Positions 1 through 11,794 of a DNA stretch of 64,000 bases are shown piece after piece. Made by a program: the position numbers and the translations under genes. The notes under the pieces were generated by a model. It was not told the DNA's origin, did not search any database, and saw only the letters and a program-made list of their open reading frames with translations. This DNA is from Bactrocera neohumeralis. Its lineage: Eukaryota > Arthropoda > Insecta > Diptera > Tephritidae. The stretch spans positions 74,082,215 through 74,146,214 of the forward strand of contig NC_065920.1 in NCBI RefSeq assembly GCF_024586455.1, read 5' to 3'. Position 1 is the stretch's first letter. Each line of letters begins with the position of its first letter.

Positions 1-865
1 AAAATTCGCATAAAAAGACACTTCAAATGACTCACTCCCCGCGCACTGCAGTGTCCACAAGCTGGCGTACTTCTACTTTCTGCGACAAAGGCACCGATCG
101 TTGTACGAAAGTGCAAAAGTCGTTGTAATCGTTGGACACTGAAAGCCACTAAGCACTGTCGTGCAAAAAAAAAATAAACCAAAACACAACAAGAACAACA
201 CAAAGTCAAGCTAATGTGGCTCGTTGCACGAACAATAGGAAAGCGGACCATATGTGTGTTAAGTTCTTGTGCAGTCGAGAGGGCCAATTTTTTTAATGGC
301 AACAAATGGCGGCAACACTTAAAGTGTTCAACTGGTTCGCCCATTCAAATCCTCCAAGGGGGAAATGTGTACTGCAAGTACTGTTGCTTTTGTTGTTTTC
401 GTGTGTTTGTTAGTGCAGTGATCGTTTGTTATTTGAAAAGTAGTTGTAGTTGTTTTTATTATTGTCGCATTTTATGGTAATGCTCGTAAATATGGGCACG
501 CGCTAATAAGGACTTGTACACGCGATTGCTTACAAGCCGGAGTTTTGCGCGAGAGTGCATGAGTATGTGTGCGTGTGTGTGAGAGAGTTTTATTTTTAAA
601 TGGAGTGGTATAGAGTGCCAGGCAGACAGACGGTGCACGATGGTGTGTGAGTGACCAAATATTGCGATTTTGATCCATTTTTGGACCTTTGGTTGGCAAA
701 CTAGCTGAGGAAACTTTAAATTTTTTCCGAGGTAATGCTGTTTTTAAAAGTATTAAATATAAAAATTTTGATTTTTGAGTCGAAGCTGCTTAATTTTAGC
801 AAGCATTAGCTTTTCAAATATTCCTGGTAGAACTTTCGTCAGCATTTCTACAATCAAAATTAATA
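1..865. other. No gene recognised; A/C-rich then GT-rich non-coding DNA
   Basis: The first 220 bases are A/C-rich with CAACAA runs, which resembles fly 5' UTR sequence, but no coding frame or convincing splice site anchors it. A short GT-rich simple repeat lies near 565-590. Nothing else is supported here. Confidence 0.5.
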
Positions 866-869
866 TTGG

Positions 870-914
870 TGTGTGACTTTGCTAAATTATGCCTAAATGT
901 AGGCAACAATTTTT
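870..914 (+). repeat. Stray copy of the 103-bp repeat motif found at 63141-63325
   Basis: The core CCTAAATGTAGGCAAC occurs here, preceded by a GTGTGACTTTGCTAA-like lead-in. The same core occurs twice in tandem about 62 kb away. This looks like a dispersed repeat unit with a short internal deletion. Its family is not recognised. Confidence 0.4.
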
Positions 915-2335
915 TTAACATACTCTACGCTAAGGATAAAGGAAGAAGGGGATCGGAAAACCAAAGTAAAAAAGTAATAGAGTTCCTTAAGGCACGCTTT
1001 GTTTCCAAACATAATTTGTTCCGACTTGCCTTTAAAGTATACTTTTAAGCATAAGTGATCAGGGCACAGAGCACAAGGCAACGCTAAGATCTACGAACAA
1101 ACTGTTCACGATCAAAATCTTCATAAAATATCGTTTTTCCTATTTAATTAACCTTTATTCGACTTGAAGCTTGTTTATATTAAACCATGTGCCTAGGAAG
1201 CATTAAAAACACGTTTTCCGTTGGATTCAATATGGCCGGGTACGCTTTCGAATTTGGTTACACATATATGTACTTAATATACATATGAAAGGAACCCGTT
1301 GAAGTTAATATAGCTTCCGTTAAAGTTAAAATTTTTTCTTCTCTTTTTCTTTTTCTGTTGACAAAATGGCACACTGTTCGGCGCTTGTGTAGTAAATTTT
1401 ATAGAAATTGATTTTACAAAGGAGTTTTACTGTAAATTTATGTGTGCTTCGGAAAAGCTTATTGCCAATTGACTCCACCGTATTTATGGTCGTTAAAAGT
1501 GAGGATGATAAGTGTCGCTTTATTTGCGAACACCGATGGTGCTGCAGATTAGCAAACTGACTTCTCTACATAAATGGCTGTGTTGGTTTATGCAACATAC
1601 TAAGAGATCCATACGACAAGTAAATCAAATGCAATGGAAGGAATATAAAGGTAAATAAATGTAAAAAAGTAAAATTTTGTTCTATTAAAGGGGTCTAATT
1701 GTGAATCTTCTGGGTCAACCATTATGAGTGATCATAAATTAATCTGTTACATGAAAAATGTAACTTAGGCCCTCCGAATCATAGCATGAGCTTGCCATTC
1801 TGATTGCGAAACCTGATATTCTTACCGCTCATGTTAAGACTCCACTTATTTGAAGTCATATTGAGCCTTTTAGAATAGATTTACGCACTTTCTCAGTAAT
1901 GGTCGCATCGGAAAACTTAAAGTCAATAGACCATACAAATTTTTTCTAGACATCTTCTTCCGAAAAGAGATATAGATATACGATTGAGTAAATTAAAAAA
2001 TTCTGGTAAGTTTGGGTGAGCTCTACTTTCCCTTGGGCAGATTTCAGAGAAAGCCTCGAAGTCTTTGAAACCTGTAACAATTAGGGCTAAAACTCGCGGA
2101 GACTTAAGACAATAATTAGAAAAACATATTTTTTAAGGCGTTACCCTGAGTTAAACGGATTAGCGCTTCCAAAAAATGTTTCGAAAATTTCCTTTCGGAA
2201 AAAATATTGAAAACTGTGTTATGATAATACAAGCTCTGACCTTTAAAAGTTTTCTTTACATGAAGCCAGTTTAGGTGGTCTTGACTTCGAGAGTATAACA
2301 CCATTATTATAATACGACCACAACTCTTAACACAG
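915..2335. other. No feature recognised
   Basis: AT-rich DNA with scattered stops in all frames. I see no domain, tRNA or transposon signature in this stretch. Confidence 0.5.
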
Positions 2336-2339
2336 TCAA

Positions 2340-2690
2340 AAATTGAGCACCGCAATCGGGTCTGGGGTTGACTTAGGAGAAAAAGGACTTCACTTTTACT
2401 GGATACGAGCTCACAAAGGCATCGATGGCAATGAGATAGTGGACGGGAGTGCCAAGAGTGGTGTACGTTTGTCATTGAACAACGCAACAGACATTGGTAA
2501 ACTCATGAATTTTCCTAAAAATTCGGTGGAATGTTCTATCGGGATGCAAAACAGCGAAATTCATGTGAAAAGTTGGACGGATAACACTTCGAGAGCTGAG
2601 TTCGTTCCTCCTTCTGAAGCTTTCAGCTTACGTAGCAGCCAAAGCTTGCTACAGTATTGCACGTTTACCACCAAATATTGAACCAACCAA
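2340..2690 (+). pseudogene. Non-LTR retrotransposon RNase H fragment
   Basis: The open frame reads LHFYWIRAHKGIDGNEIVDG, the C-terminal RNase H signature (W-x-HxGxxGNExxD) of Jockey/I/R1-type non-LTR elements. It continues about 60 residues into the less conserved tail and then stops at 2679-2681. No reverse transcriptase or endonuclease precedes it, so this is a short relic. The RNase H call is firm; the clade is not. Confidence 0.6.
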
Positions 2691-2727
2691 TTAACGTACC
2701 GTAAATGTTAATACTGAAAGCCCTTAC

Positions 2728-2844
2728 AGAGGCCAATTGCTGTAGTTCGGCGAAGTCGGTCAGCGCTGCTTGAAGTTCAACCTTCTGCACTTCCGTAAAA
2801 TTATGCATTCTAATGAAATTCAGCTTCGGCAATCTGCGGCTCAT
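2728..2844 (-). CDS. Candidate first coding exon, 39 codons, unknown product
   Basis: An ATG at 2844 follows an in-frame TAG two codons upstream. It opens a frame starting MSRRLPKLNFIRMHNFTEVQ and ending at ...LQQLAS, directly followed by a GTAAGG donor in phase 0. Codon choice is GC-ending (CTG, GCC, GAC, TTC, CAG) in AT-rich surroundings, which argues for real coding sequence. The middle looks like an amphipathic helix (VQKVELQAALTDFAELQQLA). I do not recognise the protein and find no convincing next exon on the minus strand down to position 1, so the rest of the gene may lie outside the window. Confidence 0.33.
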
Positions 2845-2849
2845 TTGCT

Positions 2850-3985
2850 ATGCCACTCGTCTATGGCAAACCGCAAGAGCAGGCGCGAGCACGTTGGACA
2901 CGTTTGGAAATTTCAGAAATTTCTGCCTGACCAAACAGCAGTTGCATGAGCGTGTGTGTGTCTACCTAGAACTAGCAAATGGATGGACGAGCCACTGAGT
3001 GTAGTATTGGACTCAGTTGGAATTCGTTGCACCAGAAGCTGTAATGACTTTCACATGGAAAGTTCTTTCAACTCCAGCGAGTAGTGTGGAAAACCGAACC
3101 ATATTTGGAGCTGGTCAACGATCGGAGCAAACGAACTGAGAACTGTTAGCTTGGCGGTGCACACCAGCCGCGCTATCGCTGACAGATCGATCGCACATTT
3201 GACGCGCTCGCACGTCACTGCGCATCTTGCACTTCGGCTGGATGGAGGTGATGCGACGTGAGTGGCAAGTATATATAGTCCATATATATCTTACATATAC
3301 TATATATATATTTGTTTGCTTATATAGCGTGCCGTTCATGTTTGCACATAAACTTTTCACTGCGATCGATCATTTTGTTCGTGCCGCAGAGTTGTTGGCA
3401 GGCAAGCAGGCACCATATTTAGCAGCAGTAAACTGCCAGCAACAACAAAAACACATTTGCAACAACAATATGACTGCCGTGTCTGACTGCGCGTATTGCA
3501 TTGCCATAAAACACCGGCAACAACAGCAATTGCTTATAAAATAACAACAGCTGCTGCCGCAACAACAACGGCAAATTCTGGATAGTAGCAAAAAGGCGAA
3601 AAAGCAGCGCGTCATAAACACGGAATTGTAACAGTTGCGGAAGACGCATGCAATTCTTTTTATTAAAAAGTCTAATAAACAAGAATTTGAAGAATGTGTT
3701 GGTGAATGCGCCGTTGTTGGAGATAGTTTGTTGTTTTTGTTGTGGTATGCGATAATATTGATGAACTGTGCAACAGTGAAGCTCGACCCGCAATTTTTAA
3801 CAACATATCCGAAGTTAATTCGACATTACAACAACTTTGAGAAGTTTCTTCAAACAATAAGATCAATGGGCCAATACTTTTGGAAGGACTGAACTGCTTG
3901 AGATGTTTATAAAACTTCGGTAAAGTCTTTTAATCGAACTGAAGATCAGTATTTCCCCGAATCCCGATCCTCACTCATATCATCG
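2850..3985. other. Intergenic; possible plus-strand 5' UTR exon, then CAA/GTT-rich DNA
   Basis: A GC-richer block at about 3115-3257 ends in a GTGAGT donor at 3258-3263 and could be a plus-strand 5' UTR exon divergent from the minus exon at 2728-2844. From 3420 to 3640 the DNA is CAACAA/CAG-rich and gives spurious Gln- or Cys-rich frames. No protein is supported. Confidence 0.3.
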
Positions 3986-3989
3986 CCCA

Positions 3990-4200
3990 GAGTTTAGACC
4001 TCGTTATCTGAGATATCAGACTTCGTGATGTTCCTACACATCGAATCAATGAATTTATTGACAGAACACTTCGTTGAATAAATAATTTCACGTTTTGGGC
4101 CGATCGGTTGGCCATCAAGATCGTGTGATATCACATCGTTAGTTTTTTTTGCTGTGTTAATATGTAAAGTCTAAAGTCTATGCGGGAAATCCCGCTGAGT
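3990..4200 (+). pseudogene. IS630-Tc1-mariner-like transposase fragment (C-terminal region)
   Basis: Around 4110-4190 a frame reads GWPSRSCDITSLVFFAVL. This is a decayed match to the DWPPRSCDITPLD(F/Y)FLWG block that precedes the last catalytic acid in IS630-like transposases. The same block lies in opposite orientation near 36750-36850, and the two share GACTTTAGACTTTAC. Frames are broken and no terminal repeats are visible. Confidence 0.55.
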
Positions 4201-4735
4201 CGTCTGGCCTTTGATCAAAAAGTCACGAGTGTCATTCGCCAAATACCAGTCGAAATGCTCGAACGGTGGACCATCTGAGACGCGCTTTGGAATAGCATCA
4301 AATAAAATTTGGTTCCGGTAAGAAACAAATTTCATTTTTGAAAATTTCAACAAGAACTGTAAAGAAAGCGTCACAAAACATGTACAAACTCTACTGTCTT
4401 CATCAGATGCTTTCATGTTTTTCTGCAAAATTCTTTGGAGACATCATACATCGTAAGCAAGTTAAAGAAGAGTTGCTTACGAAGATAACTTATTTTTTGA
4501 AAAACCGAAAGGAGGAATAATGGTATCTATTAACAGATTTGATGTATAAGCAGGAGGCCCCTCTAAGGACCTTTCCCGCGAGAAATCCAATCAGAAACCA
4601 TTAAATTCGCTTAGTTCCGATGGTATCTAAGGGCTATATAGGACATGGGTTACGAAATTTGGATGTTCATTCAAAATTGATTATTTTAGAATTCTCTATG
4701 ACCAAATAGAGCAATGCTACTAAACCGAAAAGTCC
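4200..4735. other. No feature recognised
   Basis: Possibly the flank of the transposon relic to the left. No coding signal is supported. Confidence 0.4.
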
Positions 4736-4739
4736 AAAC

Positions 4740-5110
4740 AAGTGTTTATACCTTAAGGAACGTATTATCTTCACAAGTATCGTGAAATATCTGGGTCTAA
4801 CAAGAGACAAGAGGCGTGCATGGAGAGACCACGTGAAAATCAAGAAAGCCCAGCTCAGATTAGGCTTTGCGCAACTGTATTTGCTCCATGTTGGTCTAAA
4901 AACACAAGCTGCTCATATGTATATAGGAAAATAAAAAGATCAATATGGTCATATGATATTCAAATCTGAAGCAGCTCAGCATAATCAAATTTTAAAGCTA
5001 GTTAATGGAGCAGTATGCACAACCTTATGTAAAAAACGATTTTCTCCATCGAAACCTGAAGGTTGAACTGATTTATAGACTTTGAATGAGTTTTCTTCTA
5101 ATGAAAAGAC
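4740..5110 (+). pseudogene. Jockey-like reverse transcriptase C-terminal relic
   Basis: Broken frames contain WRDHVKIKKAQLRLGFAQLY, matching the segment after the RT palm in Jockey-clade elements (usual form ...LTWKEHI..K..Q...). They continue with YDIQIWSSSAYNQILKLVNG, the equivalent of the 'W G xA ... I..lQ..QsK.LR' block. Stops and frameshifts are frequent. Homology is inferred from motif order; the clade is tentative. Confidence 0.5.
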
Positions 5111-5160
5111 ATTTGAAGCTCAAGTGGAAAGTGGAACCAGTTATTGAGTTTAATTGGAGC

Positions 5161-5505
5161 TTAATTGGTAGTAGCAAAAGCTACAAGGTTTGACCGGTGA
5201 CTTAAATCTGGTACTACGGAGAGCAATAAACCCTTGAAGTTCGCTCCAACCTGCTCATTGGGTTTAGCCCTTTCGGGAGATTCATGGTGGCTGTGGTTTA
5301 AACCTAAATGCGGAGATAACTGACCCACAGCTCGACAGAAGTTTAAGATCGGCCTCGAACCATGGCCAAGGAGGAGTAGGTGTCCTAAGCACCTTTCGAA
5401 TTGTAAACATGTAATGCTTTCATTGTTTGGGGCATGAGGTAAAACCATCAACGGTAGGTAAAACACACCGGACGCTGTTTCGCAATCGTTAATTGATAGT
5501 TTCAT
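5161..5505 (-). other. Open stretch of uncertain origin
   Basis: A 114-codon minus-strand open frame has no recognised domain. It includes internal repeats of Leu/His-rich text and has no splice context. It may be part of a retroelement non-coding region rather than a gene. Apart from this, the interval 5110-6075 is most simply intron or intergenic DNA downstream of the minus-strand exon at 6076-6934. Confidence 0.2.
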
Positions 5506-6075
5506 AAAAAAATTTAAAAGACAATAATAAGATATTTACCAGGCAGGTTCCGAACACACAGGTTTGAACTATTTTGGAAGATGAAGGGTTTCCGTTAAAG
5601 ACAATTAAATATTATGCTATAACCTGGGCCTACGTCGGCTTAAATATCAACTAAGAGAATGCATTTCTCTTTTAGAAATCTAAGAGAATATATGTATATG
5701 TTGTTTATACTCTGTCCATTCAAATACCGGAATGAATAAGAAGGTCAACTCAGCAATACGTCCATTTCGCAGACAGATTTTGCAGACAACTTTATCAATT
5801 CACGCCCACTGTACCGCCGGAATGAGCAATTGTCGTATTTCCCATTGTTTGTGATGGGAAAACTTTGCGGCTAACTTGTTGCTGCCACAAATTGGCAGCA
5901 GCCATAATAGAGTAGACATGAGTGCACATAGAGTTGTATGTGGGATTGCGCACAAGTTGATGGTACATACATAATACTATTGTATATGCAGTTGTTATTA
6001 GTTGAAAATATTTATATAAATATAGAGAAATATTTGCGCTTTGTTGTTGAAAACGCAGCGCAAAGGGTAACTTAC

Positions 6076-6934
6076 CGTTTCTGTGCAATTTCTGACGTCC
6101 GACGTCTCTGATGCCATGACCATTACGGCCGCCGCCACCATTGTTGTTGTTACCACCACCGCCACCACCACCAGCAACACCGTTGGCCATGCCGTTACGG
6201 CCATTTTTCTTCTTCTGCTGCTGCTGTTGCGGCGCCGTGGCACGTCTGTTTGTGCTGACAGCGAATGCCGATGTTGCTGCCTTTGTGGCCGCAACCGTAT
6301 TTGTGGCATCTGCCAGCGCAATATTGTCCGCAACAAATTCATCGCGATTTATGTTGCTCTCGATGGGCAGACCACTTTTGGTTTTACGATGTGTTGCCCG
6401 ATGTGTTTGCGTCGCTTGTGGCGCATGTTGTTCGCGTTGTTTACGCGATTTTTCATGCTTGTGTGATTTGTGCGGCTGCAACTCTTCCTGTCGCCTGTGT
6501 TGCTTGTGTTGCTTTTTGCGCTTTTGTGCGCGGTGCTGTTGTTGTTGCTGGCGGTGTTGCTGCGTTGTCAGCTCCGGCTGTTGGCGTTGCAACTTCTTCG
6601 CCGCAACATGACTGCGCGCCAGTAACGCTTCCAAGCTGGACTCATCGCTTGCCGCACGACTTGTGTTCAGCGGCAGTGGCGTCTCCGCGTACTCGCGCAG
6701 CAGCTGCGCGGGCGCGAGGCTATGCAGTTGCTGATGCGCGAATTGTTTATGAGTGTTTGTTGTTGCTGCATGTGTGCTTGTGATGTGGCTGTTGCAGGAT
6801 ACGCCGAGCAGTATGAGACAGGATAGTAGGAGCGACCAACGCGGAGGTTTATTTTCTGTTCTGTGTGAGTTGCTTTTGTTTATTGGGGGATGCATTTTTG
6901 TCAGCAGTGGTTTTGTTGTTGTTATAGGACACAT
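6076..6934 (-). CDS. First coding exon of a secreted basic, Gln-rich protein (partial)
   Basis: The frame opens at ATG 6934 (or the second Met, 6895) and runs 286 codons to a perfect GTAAGT donor (6075-6070), ending in phase 1. Residues 33-55 (WSLLLSCLILLGVSC then NSHITSTHAA) form a signal peptide or membrane anchor. Next come an acidic/Leu patch (about 85-100), a long Gln/His/Lys/Arg region with several dibasic sites (about 115-180), an Ala/Thr segment, a poly-Gln/Lys run, and a Gly/Asn stretch. There are almost no cysteines, so this looks like the pro-region of a longer extracellular protein whose folded domain lies on later exons. I could not find those exons or name the protein. The read-through to 5795 is intron. 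A TATAAAAG at 6947-6940 lies so close to the first ATG that translation may start at 6895. Confidence 0.7.
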
Positions 6935-6939
6935 CTTGA

Positions 6940-6947
6940 CTTTTATA
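6940..6947 (-). promoter_or_regulatory. Possible TATA box for the secreted-protein exon
   Basis: TATAAAAG on the minus strand sits 13 bases before ATG 6934. A TSS about 30 bases downstream would fall near 6916, past that ATG, making the Met at 6895 the first translatable start. The motif is clear; its use is inference. Confidence 0.3.
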
Positions 6948-6959
6948 TTCTTTTAGAAC

Positions 6960-8935
6960 TTCAATATTTGCACTGCATTTTGTGGTTAATCACTTTCACT
7001 CGCTCTTTTTGTATACAACTTTTTTGAAAATATTTTTTTTAAATAATTATTAAGCACTTTTTTAATTTTTTCAACGTTTTTTATTCACTTTGGCAACCCT
7101 GCGTACGCATTATATTTTCAAACAAATTTTCCGCATACTGACAATGAAATAAAAGGCATAATTAGGAGTTATATCACACATATTTTTAGCTAAGACACAC
7201 ACTACAAAATTTCGGTGGAGCGAGTCTCTGCTAAGCCAAAATTAACTACAATAAATAAGTTAAAAATTAAGTATTATAAATCTTATTTTGGTATTTATTA
7301 ATCATATCATTATGATGTTTAATCTCTTTGTAATAAAAAGGTGCTTGCTGTTTCAGACAATCACTTAATTGTCTAAATTATGAAGCTGTTTACATTTACT
7401 ATATATTAACAAAAACAATTTAGTTAATTGACTAAATTACCCAGCTATGACAATTGCCCCCAACAGCGAAACCTAACAGTGTCGTTAATCAAACGCTTTC
7501 AGCAGCAAATGTTAGGTTATGTTCACAAAACAAGTATTTGTTATTATAATTTTTGGTTACATTCATTAATCTCTTTAAGTTTACGCTTAAAACAATATAA
7601 ATTATGTAAATTAGGACTCTTAGCTAATGCACTTTTAATTCGTCAACTATTAGGTAATTAAATTTCAAGGTTGAAATGGAGAGCAAAATAAATGAGCTAT
7701 ATAAAAAGGTTTCCGAACTACTTCACTGCATGTTGATAATGTATTGCAACGCTTTTAAGCAAATTCACGGCTTAATGAAATGGACAACCTGGCCTACAAA
7801 GGTTACTTAACTCTATTTAACTTAAAAACTGGTTAGCTTGCAAAATCACAAAGCTAGCGGGATTTTTGAGAATATTTTTTCTCGATAAAACTTAAAAATT
7901 GTAAAACTATCCTGACTTTCACCATGCTCGCTTAGGAAGTCTTAGCGTCGGACCCCTTCCTTTGTTATGCCGCTTTGCGATATAAAGGAAAGGATCGTAG
8001 AGAACTGGATGGAAAGTTTGAAAATAGACAAAACTTCAACTGCAACTGACGAAAATCGCTCTAAACTGCTTATGAAGTTCTTCAACTGATTCAAGGTCAA
8101 ACGACCTAACCTTAGAACTAAAGGTAAGTAAATTGAGTGCTCGTAAAAGCTGAACCACCGCTTGTTTTTTGTTACGTAAGTTCAAAGGTACGGATATCTG
8201 TGTAAATTTCGTCGAAAGAAATCTATATTAACCGAGAACCGACGAAAAAATTAGCTTCCATTTAATTTTAATATGTTTTAGATCGGTTAGAATTTCGGTT
8301 TTTTGTCTGGGTAAAAAGCTAGGATGCTTCAGTTTCTCTTTCACTTAACGAAATAAGTTTTATGAAAATATGTAGATAGTTTACCAGATTTCATTTCTTT
8401 ATCAGTATTTTACAGATCTTTTGAACCTATTTACATCGGAGTGGAAACGAGCTTAATTCTTTGTTCCAGCATGTGACCTATGGATCTTGTGTGAGGACCA
8501 GGCGTTCCATTATAACTGTGCAAGTGAGAAATCCATTTGGCCTAAAGTAGAACACGGGAGATTTCCTGCACTACTTGTTCTCAACAAGGCTTATTTTGTC
8601 GCATTTGTTGGGTTCTTACTGAACTTTGTTCTATAAGTATTCATCCCGTAAAGCTAAATACTTATTGGTTGTCAAAGTTGTGTGTAGGAAGGTTTGATTT
8701 CTAGCTTTTGCAAGACAGAGGTTGAAACATCTCGAAATCATACTTTCGGCGAACTAAGAGAGTAGGAACTGATAGTCAACTGAAAAAATGAGTGGTAGGC
8801 TCAAAACGCTTGTCGAATTATGAAAGTCCTTAATATCATTACGACGAATCACGTCCTATCAACATCAACTGATCATCAACAAGTAAATAAAATAAAAGAA
8901 TGGAATAAGAGGTGCTTAAGAATCGACGACTAATA
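6960..8935. other. AT-rich intergenic DNA
   Basis: Long A/T runs and no supported coding frame. Segments near 7430-7660 are open by chance in AT-rich DNA and lack codon bias. Confidence 0.5.
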
Positions 8936-8940
8936 GTCGA

Positions 8941-9310
8941 AATATGGGAAGGAGAAGTGAGAACCATTTTGAAAGATCATTTGGGCCTAAAAAAGTGAAA
9001 GCGAGATTGGTTCCAAAATCACTCTATTTTTTCGAAAAAGGGCGTCATTTTAAAGACTGTGAAATAACGCTTTCCGACTACCGGGATGCCGAATATCATG
9101 GCAAAGGTGAGCAGACGACGAAAAACATGTCAAAGCAAGTCAAAAATCAAGGTTATGTTGAAAGTTTTCTTCGATTATCGAGGTGCGGTGCACTTCCGAA
9201 TAAAAATGAATGTTTTTGAGTGTTATGCCATTTGACCGGCCAAACTGTCAACAACAACGATGTTACTGAGTCGACGTTATGCGTCATTTGAAAGATTTAG
9301 CACTTTGCAA
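8941..9310 (+). pseudogene. mariner transposase fragment with internal deletion
   Basis: The frame contains KKVKARLVPKSLYFFEK and a following 'C...LSDY.D' block, as in the mariner DNA-binding/linker region. It then jumps to AEYHGKGEQTTKNMSKQVK and YVESFLRLSRCGALPNKNE, which match the mariner segments after the first catalytic Asp (..EYRAKGEP.PKK.RQ.RSK.KVML..FFD..GVVH.E..P). The GDE(S/T)W block carrying the first Asp is missing at the jump, so it cannot be active. The relic fades after about 9310. Confidence 0.7.
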
Positions 9311-9376
9311 CTAATTTTGTGCCACAACTACTAATCGCCTGTTTAAACTCTCTGAGTCTTCTGAGTATTCAGGAAA

Positions 9377-9740
9377 CCCAAACGACCGCTCCGGGGAAAC
9401 CGTTTTTAGTCATTAAAGGCTATTCCGGAAATTTACTTTAACAACTGGTTCGAGGATTTTAAGACATAAATCCGATATTATTTCGGTGCCTCCTCCTAAT
9501 GTACACATTATCTCTTTTCTTGCAACACTATTCATTTTTTGGCATTAACTTCTGGATTCAGCAAACCCAAACGACCGCTCCGGAGATATATTTGAATGAT
9601 ACGTAAGGCTATTCCGGAAATTGACTACTGTTTCGAGGTTTTAACACATAAATCCGATATTACTTCGGTGCCTTCTCCCAATGTAAACATTATCTGTTTT
9701 CTTGCAACGCCGTTTATTTTTTGGCATTAATTTGGGTCGT
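9377..9740. repeat. 189-bp tandem duplication (two copies)
   Basis: The block starting CCCAAACGACCGCTCCGG at 9377 recurs at 9566. The downstream landmarks GGCTATTCCGGAAATT, CATAAATCCGATATTA and TTTTTTGGCATTAA keep the same spacing. The copies are roughly 80-85% alike by eye, so the duplication is not recent. No gene is associated. Confidence 0.75.
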
Positions 9741-9744
9741 TTGT

Positions 9745-11750
9745 TTAGCAGTATTACTAGATTAAGGATCACCAAGGGGCATATACATATCTTGCTGCGA
9801 GGTTTTCTAGGTATATTTATGGAAAAAGCAGATGTTCTTAAAGCATAGTTCCCATATTTGATTTCAATTCGTTTCGTTTTGTAAATGACTTCACACATAT
9901 TCAAGATTCAAGAAAATCTATGTTTGTTAAGAATTTAAGTAATTGTTTTTTAGTTTTTTCTGTTACTTGTTTCTATTTTTCCTGATTTGGTTATATTATA
10001 CTCAGCCATATATCATAAATTATGGAATCACACTTTCATGGAAATAGCATTTTAATAATTCACTTATCTAATAGCATATTTTATTATCAAGCAATAACAA
10101 ACAAACTCCTATCCCCAATGATAAATTTCAATTAAAATTAGAAAATTTCAACTGTTAGTGCTTAATTTTTCATTACTCATTAGCATTCATGCAATGACCC
10201 AAACTTCAATTAACATTGTATTTTTGATTTTCGTGGTATTACATGCAGTCCGCGGACACTAACATTTTATTGACACCAACGATGAAAAATAGTGTTTAAA
10301 ATCCCAAATTAATACCGTAAATATGAATTTGAACGAAACTGCTGCCATTCAATTTGCCAGCGCACGTCAAAACTTTCTGGCTACGCAGCAAATTGGCGCA
10401 GAATGCGCAACGCAAACAAATTCTACGCAATAAGAAGCGGAACTTCAACACGCTGCACATACAAATGCAAAAAGATGAGCGTATAGAAGGCACAAATACA
10501 AAAATATTAACAACTTCCGGTCGAACGCGACAACGGCAACGGCACTGACGTTTGCTTTTGCACTTCACTTCCCTTCGCGCTTTTGCACTGGCACACAGGG
10601 CTCGAAAGGGCTAAGCTAAGCAAACACATGTCACTATGGTTTATGGATATGCCTGCATGTGCTTGCAACTATTTTTACACCTTTCCAAGCCGATTGATGT
10701 TTGTGCTGCGCAAACTCTAGACGCCGAAGTCCACTTAGTTGTTGTTTTGTTTTCTCGTTTTACTTTCACGTGCAGAATATATTTTGTATATTTTTTTATT
10801 TTTTTTTTGTGTTTTTCTTAGATTTATTTATTTTTTTGATTTAAAAAAAATTTTTTATTTAATTTTTTTTTTTTTTTTTTTTTTAACTTTTTTATTTTAT
10901 TTAATTTTTTTTTTTTTTGAAAAATTTCTTAAGCATTTTTTTTAATTTTTTCTTTAAAAAAACATTTTTTTAATTTTTTTGTTTCTTCAAAAAATTATTT
11001 CTTTTTATAATTGTTGTCACAATTTTGTTGTATTTATCTTAGCACTTTGATTTGTTGTAAAAGTTTCTTTTAACGTGCTGCCACTTTTTTTGAAGGACTG
11101 TATGTGCTGAGAAAGGGGTCACCGTAGCTTAATGGGGCCGCACACAGCTTCGCGAAATATATTGCATGCATCAGCGCGTACGACAGCGTCGGCCAAAATT
11201 AAAACGAACATAGAGACGACCGTGCCATGACGATGACGAAGCCTGTTGCGAGCGACATGGATGCAATTGCATGCTGCGACACATTTCTATTTTCGTATAT
11301 CCTCAGAAAAAGGGCTAAGAAAAAATGGATTTCGCGGTAGCCCCATACACTGATGGAATCTGGCGCCCCAGTAGCAAAATTTATTTTTTTGCACTAAGTA
11401 TACATTTTTTGATAAAAACCATATTCTCACTTAGCTGAATATATTTTTTTTGCAAATAATATATATTTTTAACTTAATAAATTTTTTTAGCATAAAAACA
11501 GCCTAAAATTCACTTTAAACATTTTCTAAATTTAACACATTGTATACCTTTCAATTACAACAACACATTCATATAGATTTTTTTCTTTCCCAACATTTTA
11601 CTTGTCCGTTATTTTATGCATTTTTCTATTTATCACTATTACGCACACAAAACTCAAGCACTTATCACTTCCAACTTACTTTGCATAATTTCTGCACTTT
11701 CTTATTATCAATTTTGTTTTCACACTGCCATTTCCATATGTCAAAATACA
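9745..11750. other. Non-coding; one GC-richer patch and a long T-rich tract
   Basis: A patch at about 10320-10560 contains a 36-codon ATG frame at 10323-10433 and an overlapping basic frame; neither is convincing as a gene. From 10790 to 10990 the plus strand is a nearly continuous poly-T tract with short A interruptions. Another GC-richer patch at 11110-11290 has no lasting frame. Confidence 0.45.
10790..10990. repeat. Low-complexity poly-T tract
   Basis: About 200 bases of T with scattered A runs, including a T20+ run near 10866-10884. Frames across it (poly-Phe/Leu) are artefacts. Confidence 0.85.
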
Positions 11751-11794
11751 AACATAAAAAAAAATCTTCTGGCAAAACGCGCGTGCACTTCTTC

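Noticed and set aside
3370..3793. Cys/Leu/Gln-rich frames on the minus strand
   Set aside because: Derived from CAACAA/CAGCAA simple sequence on the plus strand.
5795..6075. C-terminal extension of the secreted-protein frame past 6076
   Set aside because: The sequence beyond the GTAAGT donor loses all coding character, so it is read-through into the intron.
6083..6783. Cys/Leu/Val-rich plus-strand frames opposite the secreted-protein exon
   Set aside because: They are complements of CAG/CAC/AAG-rich coding sequence on the minus strand, which has the signal peptide and the consensus splice donor.
10739..10945. Phe/Leu-rich frames
   Set aside because: Translation of a poly-T tract.
11118..11150. 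tRNA-like stretch GTCACCGTAGCTTAATGGGG
   Set aside because: No pairing acceptor, anticodon or T arm follows.
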